Assembly: GCA_030762935.1 (NCBI GenBank)
Contig: CM060893.1
Location: 14,018,897-14,082,896 of the forward strand
Length of the DNA: 64,000 nucleotides
DNA from: Hymenopus coronatus
Taxonomy: Eukaryota; Arthropoda; Insecta; Mantodea; Hymenopodidae
Reading direction: 5' to 3'
Shown here: piece by piece, positions 33,963 through 46,243 of the stretch
How the letters are laid out: each line of letters starts with the position of its first letter
Position numbering within the stretch: the stretch's first letter is position 1
Translations under genes and position numbers: made by a program
Notes under the pieces: model-generated
The model's database searches: none
Told to the model about the DNA's origin: nothing
What the model saw: only the letters and a program-made list of their open reading frames with translations

Positions 33963-34581
33963 AAAATGCATTAAAAATGCTTCATTTAGAGAAATCCGAT
34001 TCGTATTTTTACATCACATCGTAAATTATAAAAGTGGTAGTTGATAATTTAATTCTTATCAGAATATACAGTTTATATTTGAGTTTTTTCGTAGCATTAA
34101 CTATACCTGAAATGTTTTCTGTTGTTCCAATAATTTTCCGCACGTGTTAAGAAGTGCGCTTTGAAATGTTTTGTTTCCTAGCAACCAGATGTAATGTGAT
34201 GTGCAGTATTACCAACTGATCCCTCAATAGCAAAAGGACCAAGGACCCGGATTTCTCGGGACCCATCATGTTCTATTATTCACTGAGAATGTTAGCTTCG
34301 CTTTAAGTGTCCCAGCGCACGAACGTGATGCAGCGGCCCCGATGGGGGGGGGTTGCGAGTGGGTGTGGCCCATCATGGTGCAGGCTGCCAGGGTCTGCTC
34401 GTCGCAAAACTGTTCGGGGGAAGTTATTACAGTGTCCAACTTATGAGATACTTCGACAGTCTGATGTTTGTAAACACTGGCCGAGTGGCGGGAATACCGA
34501 CCCTCACTTGTCAAAGCATAAATTTCAAATCTTGACACACTATGTAGAATTTCAATGCTATCACATTTTCTGAAATATTTA
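33963..34581. other. low-copy stretch, no gene recognised
   Basis: AT-rich to 34250, then a GC-richer part (34300-34500) with a G8 run and only short frames on both strands. Confidence 0.35.
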
Positions 34582-34668
34582 TTTTACTTTCTCTAACGTC
34601 TATTTAGGTACATAGAGGAAGTTTTGTTTTCAACTAAAAAGTCAATATTGAGATTTCGCCAGAAATAC
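34582..34668 (+). mobile_element. H1 left-end fragment
   Basis: Decayed hairpin and the ATTGAGATTTCGCCAGAAAT segment, then the next copy begins in opposite orientation. Confidence 0.65.
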
Positions 34669-35499
34669 AGATCTGATTGGTTACATTTACACGACTTTCT
34701 CAACCTCTCTCCAACAAATCATTGTTAAAAAAGCTTATTCTTCTATTTATTTCATGCTCATCCAGAAAAAAATAGCAGAAATAGTCTTATTACTTGCTTC
34801 CTTGTAAGTAGGAGCGAAATAAGGGCCAAAAGCTGGTTGCTATGTGACTGAAGTTCCTTTGTTTGTGTGGATAGGAGTTGATCAATTTCTGTATGAGAAA
34901 AGTATGTTTTTCAAAGCTGAAACCAAAAACAACGAATACCTTAAAAACGATCACCTCCACGAAAAAGATGTATATAACACAGATTGTGTGCTTTAATGTA
35001 CTCTACATTTTTTGTGTGATAACTTTTTGTGTATCTCTTACGGTTTAGCAGTTATGCAAAATTCCGCAAAATTCATCCAGAATAAAATAGTCTTCAGAGG
35101 CTACTCCCAGAAAATTCGAGATATACATATTATTTGTCAGGTAAACATCTTAAATGTACGAGATTTTAATCAAAATCGTTAGAGACATTTTTAAGAAAAT
35201 AAAAATTGTCGAAAATTTTTCCAAGTAAAGGGTAGTTTGGGGTGGGGGATGTTCTTGAAAATCTTCGTATCGCATCCTTGGAAGATATCAAGCTTAAATA
35301 CCAAGTTTGGTTTTTAACGGTCTTTTTATTTTTGAGTTATCGCGTTCACAGACATACGCACCTTTTTCTGAAAATGCTTCTTTTGGATACAGGGGACCCC
35401 AAAACATATTATTTCCGGTGAAATCTCGGTATCGAATTTTTGGGTGGAGTGCAATACCGTCTCTATACACAATGTACACTATGTGTAGAGAAAGTAAAA
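34669..35499 (-). mobile_element. H1 element, full length
   Basis: Right end 34669-34710, left hairpin 35460-35495 (one arm shortened). Confidence 0.9.
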
Positions 35500-35502
35500 A
35501 GA

Positions 35503-35815
35503 GTATTTTTATATCTACACCATGTACTAATCGAAATAAACACTAGCGGAAATTGTCTTATTACTTGCTTTCAATAAGAGACGGGAAAACACTAGACTAA
35601 AACTGTAGTCAAATATTTTAAAAGCTGTTGCTATGAAATTGAAATTAAATGCAATTCTCTTTGCAAGACAAGAAGTAAAACAAAAGAGATACAAAACGGA
35701 TGAGGATTCCTATTTGAAGAGAGATATAAGTATTTTAAAATTGAAACCAATAAAAGGGAAAAGATTAGCTCTAGAAGAACTCTATACATGACATAAATTG
35801 TGTGCTTTGACGATA
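35503..35815 (-). mobile_element. H1 right-half fragment
   Basis: Diverged; from ATATCTACACCATGTACTAA to ACATAAATTGTGTGC. Confidence 0.6.
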
Positions 35816-35817
35816 AC

Positions 35818-35877
35818 TACTATGGGACGCTGACAACCATAGCAGTTAAAGAGCGTCCATAAATAACACGACATTTA
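35818..35877 (+). mobile_element. SINE 3'-end fragment
   Basis: GGGACGCTGACAACC through AGAGCGTCCATAAATAACAC matches the tail of the SINE at 45068-45361, including the closing T run. Confidence 0.7.
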
Positions 35878-36507
35878 CATTTTTGTCTGTGCATGTATAT
35901 GTGTCTGTGGGCAGCATAGCTCCAAAACGAAAAGTCCGTTAAAAACCAAACTTGCTATTACGTTTGACATCTTCCAAGAATACGACACGAAGATTTAAAA
36001 AAAAAAAAAAAATCCCTCATCCCCAACTACACTTTACATGGAAAAGAATTCGAAAATTTTGATTTTCTCAAAAATGGCTCTAACGATTTTGATTAAAATA
36101 TCGTATATTAAATATATTTACCTGACAAATAAAATGTATATCTTGAATGGTTTGTGAATAGCCTCTGAAGACTACTTTATTCTGGATGAATTTTACGGAA
36201 TTTTGCATAACTACTAAACCGTAAGAGATGGACTAAAACTTACCACACAACAAATGTAGAGCACATTAAAACACACAATTTATAGTATATACATTTTTTC
36301 GCGGAGTTGATCGTTTTTGAGATATTTCTTATTTTTGGTTTCTGCTGCGAAAAACTAATAATTTTCTCATACGGGAATTAGTCAACTCCTGTCCATACAA
36401 ACAAAGGAACTTCTGTCACATAGTAACCAGCTTTCGACTATCACTTTAAGCTTATTTCGCTTCTACTTACAAAAAAGCAAGCAATAAGATACGATTTCTG
36501 CTAATTT
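35878..36507 (+). mobile_element. H1 element lacking left end and right terminus
   Basis: From the GT-rich stretch to TTTCTGCTAATTTTT, where another H1 begins. Confidence 0.85.
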
Positions 36508-37246
36508 TTACTTTCTCTATAGGCACTATGTACATAGTGTACAGAGAATGTATTGCACTCCACCAAAAAATTCGATACCAAGATTTTACCGGAAATATAT
36601 ATTTTAGGGTCCCCTTTATCTAAAGAAAGCATTTTCGGAAAAAGGTCCGTGTGTGTCCATGTGTCTGTGAACTTTTTTTTTCGAAAATTTTTATTTTCGC
36701 AAAAATGGCTCTAACGATTTTGATTAAAATATCATATATTAAAGATATTTATCTGACAGATAATATGTATATCTTGAATTTTCTGGGAATAGCCTCTGAA
36801 GACTACTTTATTCTGGATGTATTTTACGGAATTTTGCATAACTGCTAAACCTTAACAGATGGACTAAAACTTACCACACAAAAAACGTAGAGCACATTAA
36901 AACACACAATTTATGGTATATACATTTTTTCGTGGAGTTGATCGTTTTTGAGATATTCCTTGTTATTGGTTTCAGCTTTAAAAACTTATACTTTTCACAT
37001 AAAGGAATTTGTCAACTCCTGTCGATACAAACAAAGGAACTTCAGAGACTTATCAACTAGCTTTTGATTATCACTTTAACCTAAGGTACTCCCTTATTTC
37101 GCTTCTACTTTCAAGGGAGCAAGTAATATGGCTATTTCTGCTAATGTTTTACTGATTAGCATGAAGTTAATAGAAGTATAAGCTTTTTAAGAATAATTTG
37201 TTGCAGATATGTAGAGAAAGTCCTGTGAATGGAACACATCAGATTT
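36508..37246 (+). mobile_element. H1 element, internal deletion
   Basis: Complete hairpin 36510-36547; about 150 bp lost where GTGAAC joins TTTTTTTTTCGAAAA; right terminus 37222-37246. Confidence 0.85.
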
Positions 37247-37723
37247 GTTTAAGTATACTGTTGACACACAGACCAGGAATGAATGAAGCATTGGACACTG
37301 AACACTGAAGACCAATTGGGAACCAAAGGGGTGTTGGGCTTGCTATTCCGCCTGGGAAGGTATGCCATTGTTTCCAAGCTCAGTCTTACCTGCCCTGCGT
37401 GCCATAAATATGCCGGGTAAGCGGGTGGAAGTGAGCATCTGCGCAGGCGGCTTTGAAAACCCTTAAGGAGGTTAAAACATACCTAAATTGGTTTGACAGT
37501 GTCAAGGGATACCGGATAGACCCTGTGCGAGCTGTCCGGTCCCAGGGCATGCAAGTCTTCAGGCAATGAGATGGCAGACAGGGGACAGACTTGTACAGAC
37601 AGCAAATTTAGTATTACTATCATTTAACGAGCCTTTCGTAGTTCTGCCCTCTTTCCCTCTCTTTATCCCTCTCTAATGCCTAAACGGTGTTCATACTAAA
37701 TTGATTTACATTGATTTAACTGT
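37247..37723. other. GC-richer non-H1 block
   Basis: About 480 bp with no stop-free frame of note. The CT-rich end (37655-37680) and higher GC suggest an old insertion of another repeat. Not recognised. Confidence 0.35.
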
Positions 37724-37745
37724 TTTTACTTTCTCTACGCGTACT
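37724..37745 (+). mobile_element. H1 left hairpin, first arm (interrupted)
   Basis: TTTTTACTTTCTCTACGCG; the copy resumes at 38255 after an insertion within the hairpin. Confidence 0.85.
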
Positions 37746-38254
37746 AAAATAAAATAAAATCTGTAATACAAAACCCTGGCATCTTGTTCCCTATACCAGG
37801 ACGTGTATTGCAAACTTTATACATTTATATCCCACTTTTAAATTATTAATATACATCATCATTTTACAGATAATACTTATATACTAATAACTCAAAATTT
37901 AATTTAAAACAAAAACAAAGTAATATAAACTTAAATAAAATAAGTTCCAACCATAAAACAACTTTCACTAACACTAAATCATATATTATTAATTACTGGA
38001 ATCCAGTACCACAAATAACTGGTAACCAGCTATTTACCCATAAAACTATGCTCTAGATTATTAAAATAAATGAAAAACTAATCCTATACTTCTGGTATCC
38101 AGCAGAATATGCACTGCGCAACTAAATAATTGTATTATACAATAATTTCTTTACATTGTAGTAAATTGTCTTTTACTTCCCTTGGCTAATATCTGTTACT
38201 AATTATTATACCTAATCTTTTACGTCATCATTACACCAAACTCACTGTATTTAA
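37746..38254 (-). mobile_element. AT-rich retroposon with (ATTTT)n tail
   Basis: Flanked by the 11-bp duplication CTACGCGTACT (37735-37745 and 38255-38265). On the minus strand it ends in ATTTTATTTTATTTT, a simple-repeat tail typical of some non-LTR elements. No coding frame or tRNA head seen, so it is probably a 5'-truncated LINE 3' UTR. Confidence 0.65.
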
Positions 38255-39096
38255 CTACGCGTACTATATACATAGTGTATAGAGAATGTACTGCACTCCA
38301 CCAAAAATTCGATATCGAGATTTCACCATAAATATATGTTTTAAGGTCCCCTGTAACCAAAAATTTTTTTTTTTCAGAAAAAGGTCCGTGTATGTGTCTG
38401 TGTGTCTGTGAACACGATAACTCAAAAACGAAAAGTCAGTAAAAATACCAAACTTGGTATCTAAGTTTAGTATCTTCCAGGGATGTGACACGAAGATTTT
38501 CAAGAAAATCCCCCCACACAACTACCCTTTACATGGAACTTTATTCGAAATTTTTGGTTTTCTAAAAATGGCTCTAAATATTTCGATTAAAATTTCGTGT
38601 ATTAAAGATATTTACCTGGGAAATAAAATGTATATCTTGAATTTTCTGGAAATAGCCTCTGAAGACTACTTTATTCTGAGTGAATTTTACGGAATTTTGC
38701 ATAACTGCTAAACCATAAGAGATGGACAAAAACTTACTACACAAAAAGAGTAGAGCACATTAAAACACGTATGTGGAGTTAGTCGTTTTTGAGATATTCC
38801 TTGTTTTTTTGCTTTCAGCTTAAAAAAAAAAGTATACTTTTCTCATACAGGAATTTAACAATTCCAGTCCATAAACACAAAGGAACATCAGTCACATAGC
38901 AACCAGCTTTTGACTATCATTTGAACCTACGGTACTCCCTTATATCCCTTCTACTTTCAAGGAAGCAAGTAATAAGAATATTTCTGCTAATTTTTTCTCG
39001 ATTATCATGAAGTAAATAGACGCATAAGCTTTTTAACAATAATTTGTTACAGATATGTAGAGAAAGTCATGTGAATGGAACACATCAGATTTTTTA
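38255..39096 (+). mobile_element. H1 element, remainder after interruption
   Basis: Second hairpin arm at 38264-38284, right terminus 39072-39096. Confidence 0.9.
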
Positions 39097-39345
39097 ACTA
39101 TCGTGGTCACAGACATAGGGACACAAAGACGCGTGCACGCGAACATAAATACACACGAACCGTTTTCTAAACTTGTATTTCCAATATCAATTTTTGGGGT
39201 TAAATGCAATACCCTTTCTAATTATGTACTAGTAAGTAGATGGAGTAAAAGTCCTTTGTTTGGACACAGGAGACACTAAAACGTGTATTTCTAGTGAAAT
39301 CTTGGTACCTATAGAATTTATATACTAAGTAGAGAAAGTAAAAAT
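39097..39345 (-). mobile_element. H1 left-half fragments
   Basis: Two diverged pieces (to about 39245, and 39246-39345) both near the left end, with decayed hairpins. 39346-39493 is unassigned. Confidence 0.5.
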
Positions 39346-39493
39346 CGTAGGGAACCAACATAACAGAGCTGCAACCATAGATCATGTGACCCAGCATTGA
39401 GATGTATTAATGATCTATACACTACTGGTATATTGTTCTACTTAACAATTAAATTAATAACATTAAAATGTAGAGTTTATTCTTGTGAATATT

Positions 39494-40366
39494 AAAAATC
39501 TGATGTGTTCCATTCACATGACTTTTTCTATATCTCTGTAAATTATTATTGTTAATAAGCCTATCTTTTATTTATTTCATGCTAATCAAGCAAAATTAGC
39601 AGAAATAGTCTTATTTCTTGCTTTATTGTAAGTAGAAGCGAAATAAGGGAGTACCATACGTTAAAGTGAAAGCCAAAAGCTGGTTGCTATGTGACTGATG
39701 TTCCTTTGTTTGTATGGATAGGAGTTGACAAATTCCTGTATGAGAAAAGTAAAGTTTTTTTAAAGCTGAAACCAAAAACAAGGAATATCTAAAAACGATC
39801 AACTTCACGAAACAAATGTATATAACATAAATTGTGTGTTTTAACGTGCTCTACATTTTTTGTGTGGTACCTGTTTCTCCGTCTCTTACGGTTTAGCAGT
39901 TATGTAAAATATCGTAAAATTCATCCTGAATAAACTACTCTTCAGAGGCTATTGTTAGAAAATTCAAGATATACATTTTATTTGTCAGGGAAATGTCTAT
40001 AATATACGATATTTGAATCAAAATCGTTAGAGCTATTTTTTAGAAAATCAAAATTTTCGAAAAAAGTTCCATGTAAAGGGTACTTTGGGGTCGGGAGATA
40101 TTTCTCAAAATCTTTGCGTGGCATCCCTAGCAGATACTAAACCTAAATACCAAATTTGGGATTTTACCAATTTTCCGTTTTTGAGTTATTCTGTTCACAG
40201 ACACACGGTCACACGGACACACATACACACGGACATTTTTCTGAAAATACTTTTTTTTTTGGATACAGGGGAGCCTAAAACATATTTCCGGTGAAATCTC
40301 TGTATCGAATTTTTGGTGGAGTGCAATACCTTCTCTATACACTATGTACATAGTACGTGTAGAGAA
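39494..40366 (-). mobile_element. H1 element, full length
   Basis: Right end 39494-39535, left hairpin 40330-40366; joined head-on to the next copy without spacer. Confidence 0.9.
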
Positions 40367-40645
40367 AATCTGACGTGTTCCATTCACATGACTTTCTCTA
40401 CATCACTAGAACAAATTACTCTGTTATTTCATCTAATCGACAAAAAATTAGCAGAAATAGTCTTCTTACTTGCTTCCTTGTTGGTAGAAGTGAAATAAGG
40501 GAGTACCATAGGTTAACGTGAAAGCCAAAAGCTGGTTGTTATGTGACTGAAGTTCCTTTGTTTGTATGGACACGAGTTTACAAAGTCCTGTATGAGAAAA
40601 GTATAAGTTTCTTATAGCTGAAACCAAAAACAAGGAATATCTCAA
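40367..40645 (-). mobile_element. H1 right-half fragment
   Basis: From ATCTGACGTGTTCC to AGGAATATCTCAAAAAA, where another copy starts. Confidence 0.85.
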
Positions 40646-41527
40646 AAAATCTTATGTGTACCATTCACATGACTTTCTCTATATCCCTGCAACAAATTAT
40701 TCTTAAAAAGCTTATACTTCTATTAACTTCATGCTAATCAGTAAAACATTAGCAGAAATAGCCATATTACTTGCTTCCTTGTAAGTAGGGGTGAAATAAA
40801 GGAATACCATAGGTTAAAGTGATAATCAAAAGCTGGTTGCTATGTCACTGAAGCTCCTGTGATTGTATGGACAGCAGTTGACAAATTCATGTATGAGAAA
40901 TGTATAAGTTTTTTATAGCAGAAACCAAAAATAAGGAATGTCACAAAAACGACGAACTCCACGAAAAGAAATGTATATAATATAAATTGTGTGTTTTAAC
41001 GTGCTCTACATTTTTTGTGTAGTACGTTTTTGTCCATCTCTTACGGTTTAGCAGTTATTCAAAATTTAGTAAAATTCATCCCGAATAAACTACTCTTCAG
41101 AGGCTATTCTTAGAAAATTCAAGATATACATTTCATTTGTCAGGTAAATATCTTTGATATACGAAATTTTAATCAAAATCGTTAGATCCATTTTTTAGAA
41201 AATCAAAATTTTCGAAAAACGTTCCATGTAAAGGGTAGTTGGGAGTGGGGGGATTTCTCTCAAAATCTTCGTGTCGCATCCCTGGAAGATACTAAACTCA
41301 AATACCAAGTTTGGTATTTTACCTACTTTTCGTTTTTGAGTTATCGTGTTCACAGATACACGGACACACGGACACACACACACACGGACCTTTTTCCGAA
41401 AATGCTTTTTTTAGATAAAGGGGATCCTAAAATATATATTTCCGGTGAAATCTCGGTATCGAATTTTTGAAGGAGTGCAATACTTTCTCTATACACTATG
41501 TACATAGTGCGTATGGAGAAAGTAAAA
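40646..41527 (-). mobile_element. H1 element, full length
   Basis: Right end 40646-40690, left hairpin 41487-41523. Confidence 0.9.
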
Positions 41528-42152
41528 ATTAGTAGAAATAGTCTTATTACTTGCTTCCTTGTAAGTAGAAGCAAAATAGGTTAAAAACCTTAGTCAAAAG
41601 CTGATTACTATGTGACTAAAGTTCCTTTGTTTGTATATATAGGAGTTTAAAAATTCCTGTATGAGAAAAGTAAAGTTTTTTCAAAGCTGAAACCAAAAAC
41701 AAGGAATATCTAAAAAACGATCAACTCCACGAAACAAATATGTATAAGATAAATTGTGTGTTTTAACGGGCTCTACATTTTTTGTGTGGTATCTGTTTCT
41801 CCGTCTCTTATGGTTTAGCAGTTATGCAAAATTCCGTAAACTTCATCCAGAATAAAGTAGTCTTCAGAGGCTATTCCCAGAAAAAATCAAGATATACATT
41901 TTATTTGTCTGGTGAGTATCTTAAATATACGATATTTTAACAAAATCGTTAGAGCCATTTTTGGGAAAATCAACATTTTCGAAAAAAGTTCCGTATAAAG
42001 TGTAATTAAGGCAGGGGGAATTTTTCTCAAAATATTCGTGTCGCATCTCTCGAAGATAGTAAACTTAAATACCATGTTTGGTGTTTTACCGACTTTTCGT
42101 TTTTGAGTTAGCGTGTTCACAGACACACGGATCTTTTTCTGAAAATGCTTTT
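41528..42152 (-). mobile_element. H1 element, right part (interrupted)
   Basis: Starts without its own right terminus. It is broken in the T run after GAAAATGC by the next copy and resumes at 42933. Confidence 0.85.
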
Positions 42153-42932
42153 TTTTACTTTCTCTACACGCACTATGTACATAGTGTATAGAGAAGGTAT
42201 TGCACTCCACCAAAAAGTTCGATACCGAGATTTCACCGGAAATATATGTTTTAGTGTCCCTGTATTCAAAAAAAAGTATTTTCAGAAAAAGGTCCGAGTG
42301 TGTGTCCGTGTGTCAGTGAGTCCGTGTGTCTGTGAACACGATAACTCAAAAGCGAAAAGTCGGTAAAATACCAAACTTGGTATTTAAGTTTCGTATCTTC
42401 CAGGGATGCGACACGAAGATTTTGTGAAAAATCTCCCCATCTCAAACTACCCTTTACATGGAAAAAAATGCGAAAATTTTTATTTTCTAAAACAATGGCT
42501 CTAACAATTTTGATTAAAATATCGTATATTAAATATATTTACCTGACAAATAAAATGTATATTTTGAATTTTCTGGGAATAGCCTCTGAAGACTACTTTA
42601 CTCTGGATCAATTTTACGGAATTTTGCATAACTGCTAAACCGTAAGATATGGACAAAAACTTACCACACAACAAATGTGGGACACTTTAATACTCACAAT
42701 TTATGTTATATACATTTTTTTCGTGGAGTTGATTGTTTTTGAGATATTCCTTGTTTTGGGTTTCAGCTATAAAACACATACTTTTCTCATACAGAACTTT
42801 GTGAACTCGTGTCCATGCAGACAAAGGAACGCCAGTCACATAGCAACCAGCTTTTGACTATCACTTTAACCTATGGTACTCCTTTATTGCAGAGTTGTAG
42901 AGAAAGTCATGTGAATGGAACACATCAGATTT
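42153..42932 (+). mobile_element. H1 element nested in another H1
   Basis: Complete hairpin 42155-42196, shortened right half, right terminus 42906-42932. The host copy flanks are both T runs. Confidence 0.9.
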
Positions 42933-43016
42933 TTTTTTTTGGATATAGAGGAGCCTAAAATATATATTCCGGTGAAATATTGGTAAGGATTTTAAAATGT
43001 GTAGAGAAAGTAAAAA
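42933..43016 (-). mobile_element. H1 element, left remnant (continues 41528-42152)
   Basis: TTTGGATATAGAGGAGCC to GTGTAGAGAAAGTAAAAA with a largely deleted hairpin. 43017-43324 is unassigned low-copy DNA without a clear frame. Confidence 0.75.
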
Positions 43017-43324
43017 TACGAATTTCCCCTCGCTTATGGAGAGGAATATTTTGTGGAGTCAGTGTTCATGAATTTGTAATTGGTAGAGAAAACGGCGTGG
43101 GTGTTTACCTCAGGTATTTGGAGAAGGGTATTACCTACATTACCAGAGGAACTTCGATATCGAATTTTGGGTCAATAAAGTGGTAGAAACAGGAAAATAA
43201 GTTTCCCCAATAGACTTGAACAGCTATTCCCCTAATTACAGGCTAGTATCCACCCAGTTACCAAGTCAGTTGACTGACAGCGTCTCGTACATGTGGGAGC
43301 CAAGTTTTTGGGTTCATAATTATT

Positions 43325-44116
43325 TTTAAAAATCAGATGACTTTCTCTACATCTCTGCAACAAATTATTGTTAATAAGCTCATGCTTCTATTTACTTCAT
43401 GCTAATCGAGAAAAAATTAGCAGAAATACTCTTATTCCTTGCTTTCTTGTAAGTAGAAGCGAAATAAGGGAGTACCATAGGTTAAAGTGATAGCCAAAAG
43501 CTGGTTGTTATGTGACTGATGTTCCTTTGTTTGTATAGACACGAGTTGACAAATTTCTGTATGAGAAAAGTATGTTTTTCAAACCGAAACTAAAAACAAG
43601 GAATATCTCAAAAATGTATACAACATAAATTGTGTGTTTTAATGTGCTCTACATTTTTTGTGTGGTAAGTTTTTATCCATCTCTTACGGTTTACCAGTTA
43701 TGCAAAATACCGTGAAATTCTTCCAGAATAAAGTAGTCTTTAGAGGCTATACCCAGAAAATTCAAGATATACATTTTATTTGTCATGTAAATATCTTTAA
43801 TATGCGATATTTTAATCAAAATCGTCAGAGCCGTTTTTGAAAAAATCAAACTTTTCGTAAATGTTTCCATGTAGTTGGGGCTGGGAGGATTTTCTGGAAA
43901 ATCTTCGTGTCCTATACTTGGAAGATACCAAACTTAAATACCAAGTTTGGTATTTAACGGTCTTTTCGTTTTTGAGTTATACTGTCCACAGACACACGGA
44001 CCTTTCTCTGAAAATGCCTTTTTTTTTTGGATTCAGGGGGACCCAAAACATGTATTTCCGGTGAAATCTCGATATTCTCTATACACTATGTACATAGTAC
44101 ATGTAGAGAAAGTAAA
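43325..44116 (-). mobile_element. H1 element, right terminus partly deleted
   Basis: Stem-loop reduced (AATCAGATGACTTTC); left hairpin 44077-44112. Confidence 0.85.
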
Positions 44117-44636
44117 AACCACCTCTTACCTTCCCCGATTAACTCTCGCTCATGGCCAGTAGACGGTATTACCCTGAAGACGTGGAAGTGGCCTAGTGTC
44201 AACCGTGAGACTGAGTTTCGCCCAGGTGAATAAGCGCATAACCAATATTTGTAATTGTTTATATTGTTTACGTTAATTAATAAGTAAGGTATAATGTATT
44301 TATTGTATATTGGATGTTCAGAGAGATTGCTCCTGGAAAGCGTTTCTAACTTCAACCCCAGAATTTTCAAGCGACGAATTCAGTTGTTTACGCTATTTCT
44401 TTGTCTATTACAAGAGGGGAAAGACGCTATTGTGTGGTCACGTGTCCGCAAGAGAAAGTGAAGGCGACATAAACCGGGGAACCACGAGAAATTTTAGGCC
44501 AAGAATCACGTGAAAGACTCATTGACCAATTACAATTAATCACGTCACGGTAGAAGCGCACCCCAAGCCACTTTCGGCGCCAAAAATGGGCCAATGAGAT
44601 TACGAGTCGAGGGTTTTGCGCGTGGGTAGAATTTGC

Positions 44637-44644
44637 TATAAATA
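44637..44644 (+). promoter_or_regulatory. TATA box (TATAAATA)
   Basis: Consensus TATA element with CCAAT about 45 bp upstream and CGCAGTTGAG about 30 bp downstream, where a start site would lie. Prediction only. Confidence 0.4.
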
Positions 44645-44669
44645 TAGAGTATTCCCTGCAATTTTCACG

Positions 44670-44940
44670 CAGTTGAGATGTAACTCCAAGGGGAGATCTG
44701 TGACACCTAAAACAAGAATACGCGTGAATTAGTAGAATTATTACAGTGATTGACGCAGTTGAGATGCAACTCCAAGGGGAAATCTGACACCCAAAACGAG
44801 TGAACGCGCGAATTAGCAGAGTTATTATAGTGGTGAGGCAGTTGGAATGTAACGAAACGTAGACTCTGTGATGTCCGAAATAAGAATCCTCGTAAATATA
44901 GTAAAGTTATTACAGTGATTCACACAGTTGAAATAAAGGT
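44670..44940 (+). repeat. four tandem units of about 83-95 bp
   Basis: CAGTTGAGATGTAACTCCAA-type unit starts at 44670, 44756, 44839 and 44934 (the last is partial). Each unit ends in TTATTACAGTGATT-like text. Later units diverge progressively. Confidence 0.7.
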
Positions 44941-45067
44941 CACGCGTAAGGAAGCCCCGGCGAAAATTTAAAGTGTCTACAATTATTCTGCACGTAACCG
45001 TTGCACTCGTCGCCGCGCAAAGTTTAGTTACCTTTATGTGCGTTACGCTCTTGTTCGAGGGAAATTA

Positions 45068-45361
45068 GTCGCTCTCCGTGGTGTAATGGTTACTATGCTG
45101 ACTTCATATAACCAAGGTCGCGGGTTCAAACCTGGCGGAGGACGATGGATGTTTTGGGTGTAAAAATCCTAAGCATGGCTTCCTTCGGAAGGGAAGTAAA
45201 GCCGTTGGTCCCGTGTCGTAGATTTACGGCACGTAAAAGAACCTCAAGCCTGATAGAGGCCTCTGAGCAAAATTAAGCGGTCTTTCACGCCCAATTTAGA
45301 ATGGGACGCTGAGAACCCAGTGGTTAAAGAGCGTCCATAAATAACACGCCATTTTTTTATT
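45068..45361 (+). mobile_element. tRNA-derived SINE with 14-bp target duplication
   Basis: Head CTCCGTGGTGTAATGGTTAC (A box) and GGGTTCAAACCTGGCGGAGG (B box and closing stem), body of about 200 bp, tail AGAGCGTCCATAAATAACAC plus T run. Flanked by TTCGAGGGAAATTA at 45054-45067 and 45362-45375. The fresh duplication indicates a young insertion. Confidence 0.9.
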
Positions 45362-45375
45362 TTCGAGGGAAATTA

Positions 45376-46243
45376 TTGAAACTCAATCGCGCCAGGAACA
45401 TTCTCGGGAACGCTTGAACAAGAGAAATAAGCCTGGACTGAACGAAAAGTGCCGACGTTATTTTAAATTAATTTCCGTACCACACCCTGGAGATCACCAT
45501 AGCTAAATACCAAAGCTAGATATAAATATGTCTCAATTGCTTGTCGCTGAGCCTACCAATAGGTACGTCCACCAGCTCCATACGCCTCAACCGCCGTGTC
45601 TGTCACATGCAAACTAGAGTAGCCAATTTGCTTGGTGTTTTATATCTTAAACAACGGTTGTCTTGCGTAGACGATGGTGGATTCATCTCCTTAATCAAAG
45701 ATGAATTAACGGGGGGGGGGGGGATGGGAGAGAAGCCATTTTAATAACAGAGTGAGCAGTGGCCCTCATTGGTTGATTCCTACTTTGACGCAAAATCTTG
45801 GCGTTAGCAAGCTTCTATGTTAACGCACTACGGTTATGTCAATGTAACCATTGTGAATGATCCTATACATATACTAACTGCAAACTTTTGTGTCTACGTT
45901 ACGTCTACGGTTGATTTTCGATATGAATGGTCGTTTCCTCTTCTGCAGTCCCCAGCAACAAAACTAGCGCCCAAGAAAAGTTGCGATGCTTCGGAAAGTA
46001 GTGTGAGCGAACTTACGTGATGTGATAGGACTCCTGGGCTTGTTGAAGTGGTGTGTACAGAGCACACAGTAGTGTTGTCGAACCTGCACCTCAGCCATCT
46101 TCAGCACATACTGACTCTTACGTGCTCACATGCAACCATCCATCCCTCAATAAACCGAATGGCTGACACACGCCAGCCCTTGTGGTATTAATACCTCTAC
46201 TGCTGCAAATCTCACTTATACTTTCTCTAACTCATATTTGAAA
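45376..46243. other. low-copy stretch, no gene recognised
   Basis: Contains a G13 run (45711-45723) and short frames only (up to 67 codons) without motifs. Base composition is nearer 45% GC, unlike the H1 copies. Confidence 0.4.

Larger units (their letters stand above)
44117..45053 (+). other. low-copy block with promoter-like signals
   Basis: GC-richer than the surroundings. Contains CCAAT (44591), a TATA box (44637-44644) and a downstream tandem array (44670-44940), each listed separately. It could be an LTR or a cellular promoter. No protein frame longer than about 95 codons. Confidence 0.4.

Noticed and set aside
34307..34573. Overlapping 60-90-codon frames on both strands
   Set aside because: Short, mutually overlapping and without motifs or splice signals.
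45068..45140. A functional tRNA gene
   Set aside because: A and B boxes and part of the cloverleaf are present, but the sequence continues into a SINE body with a 14-bp target duplication.
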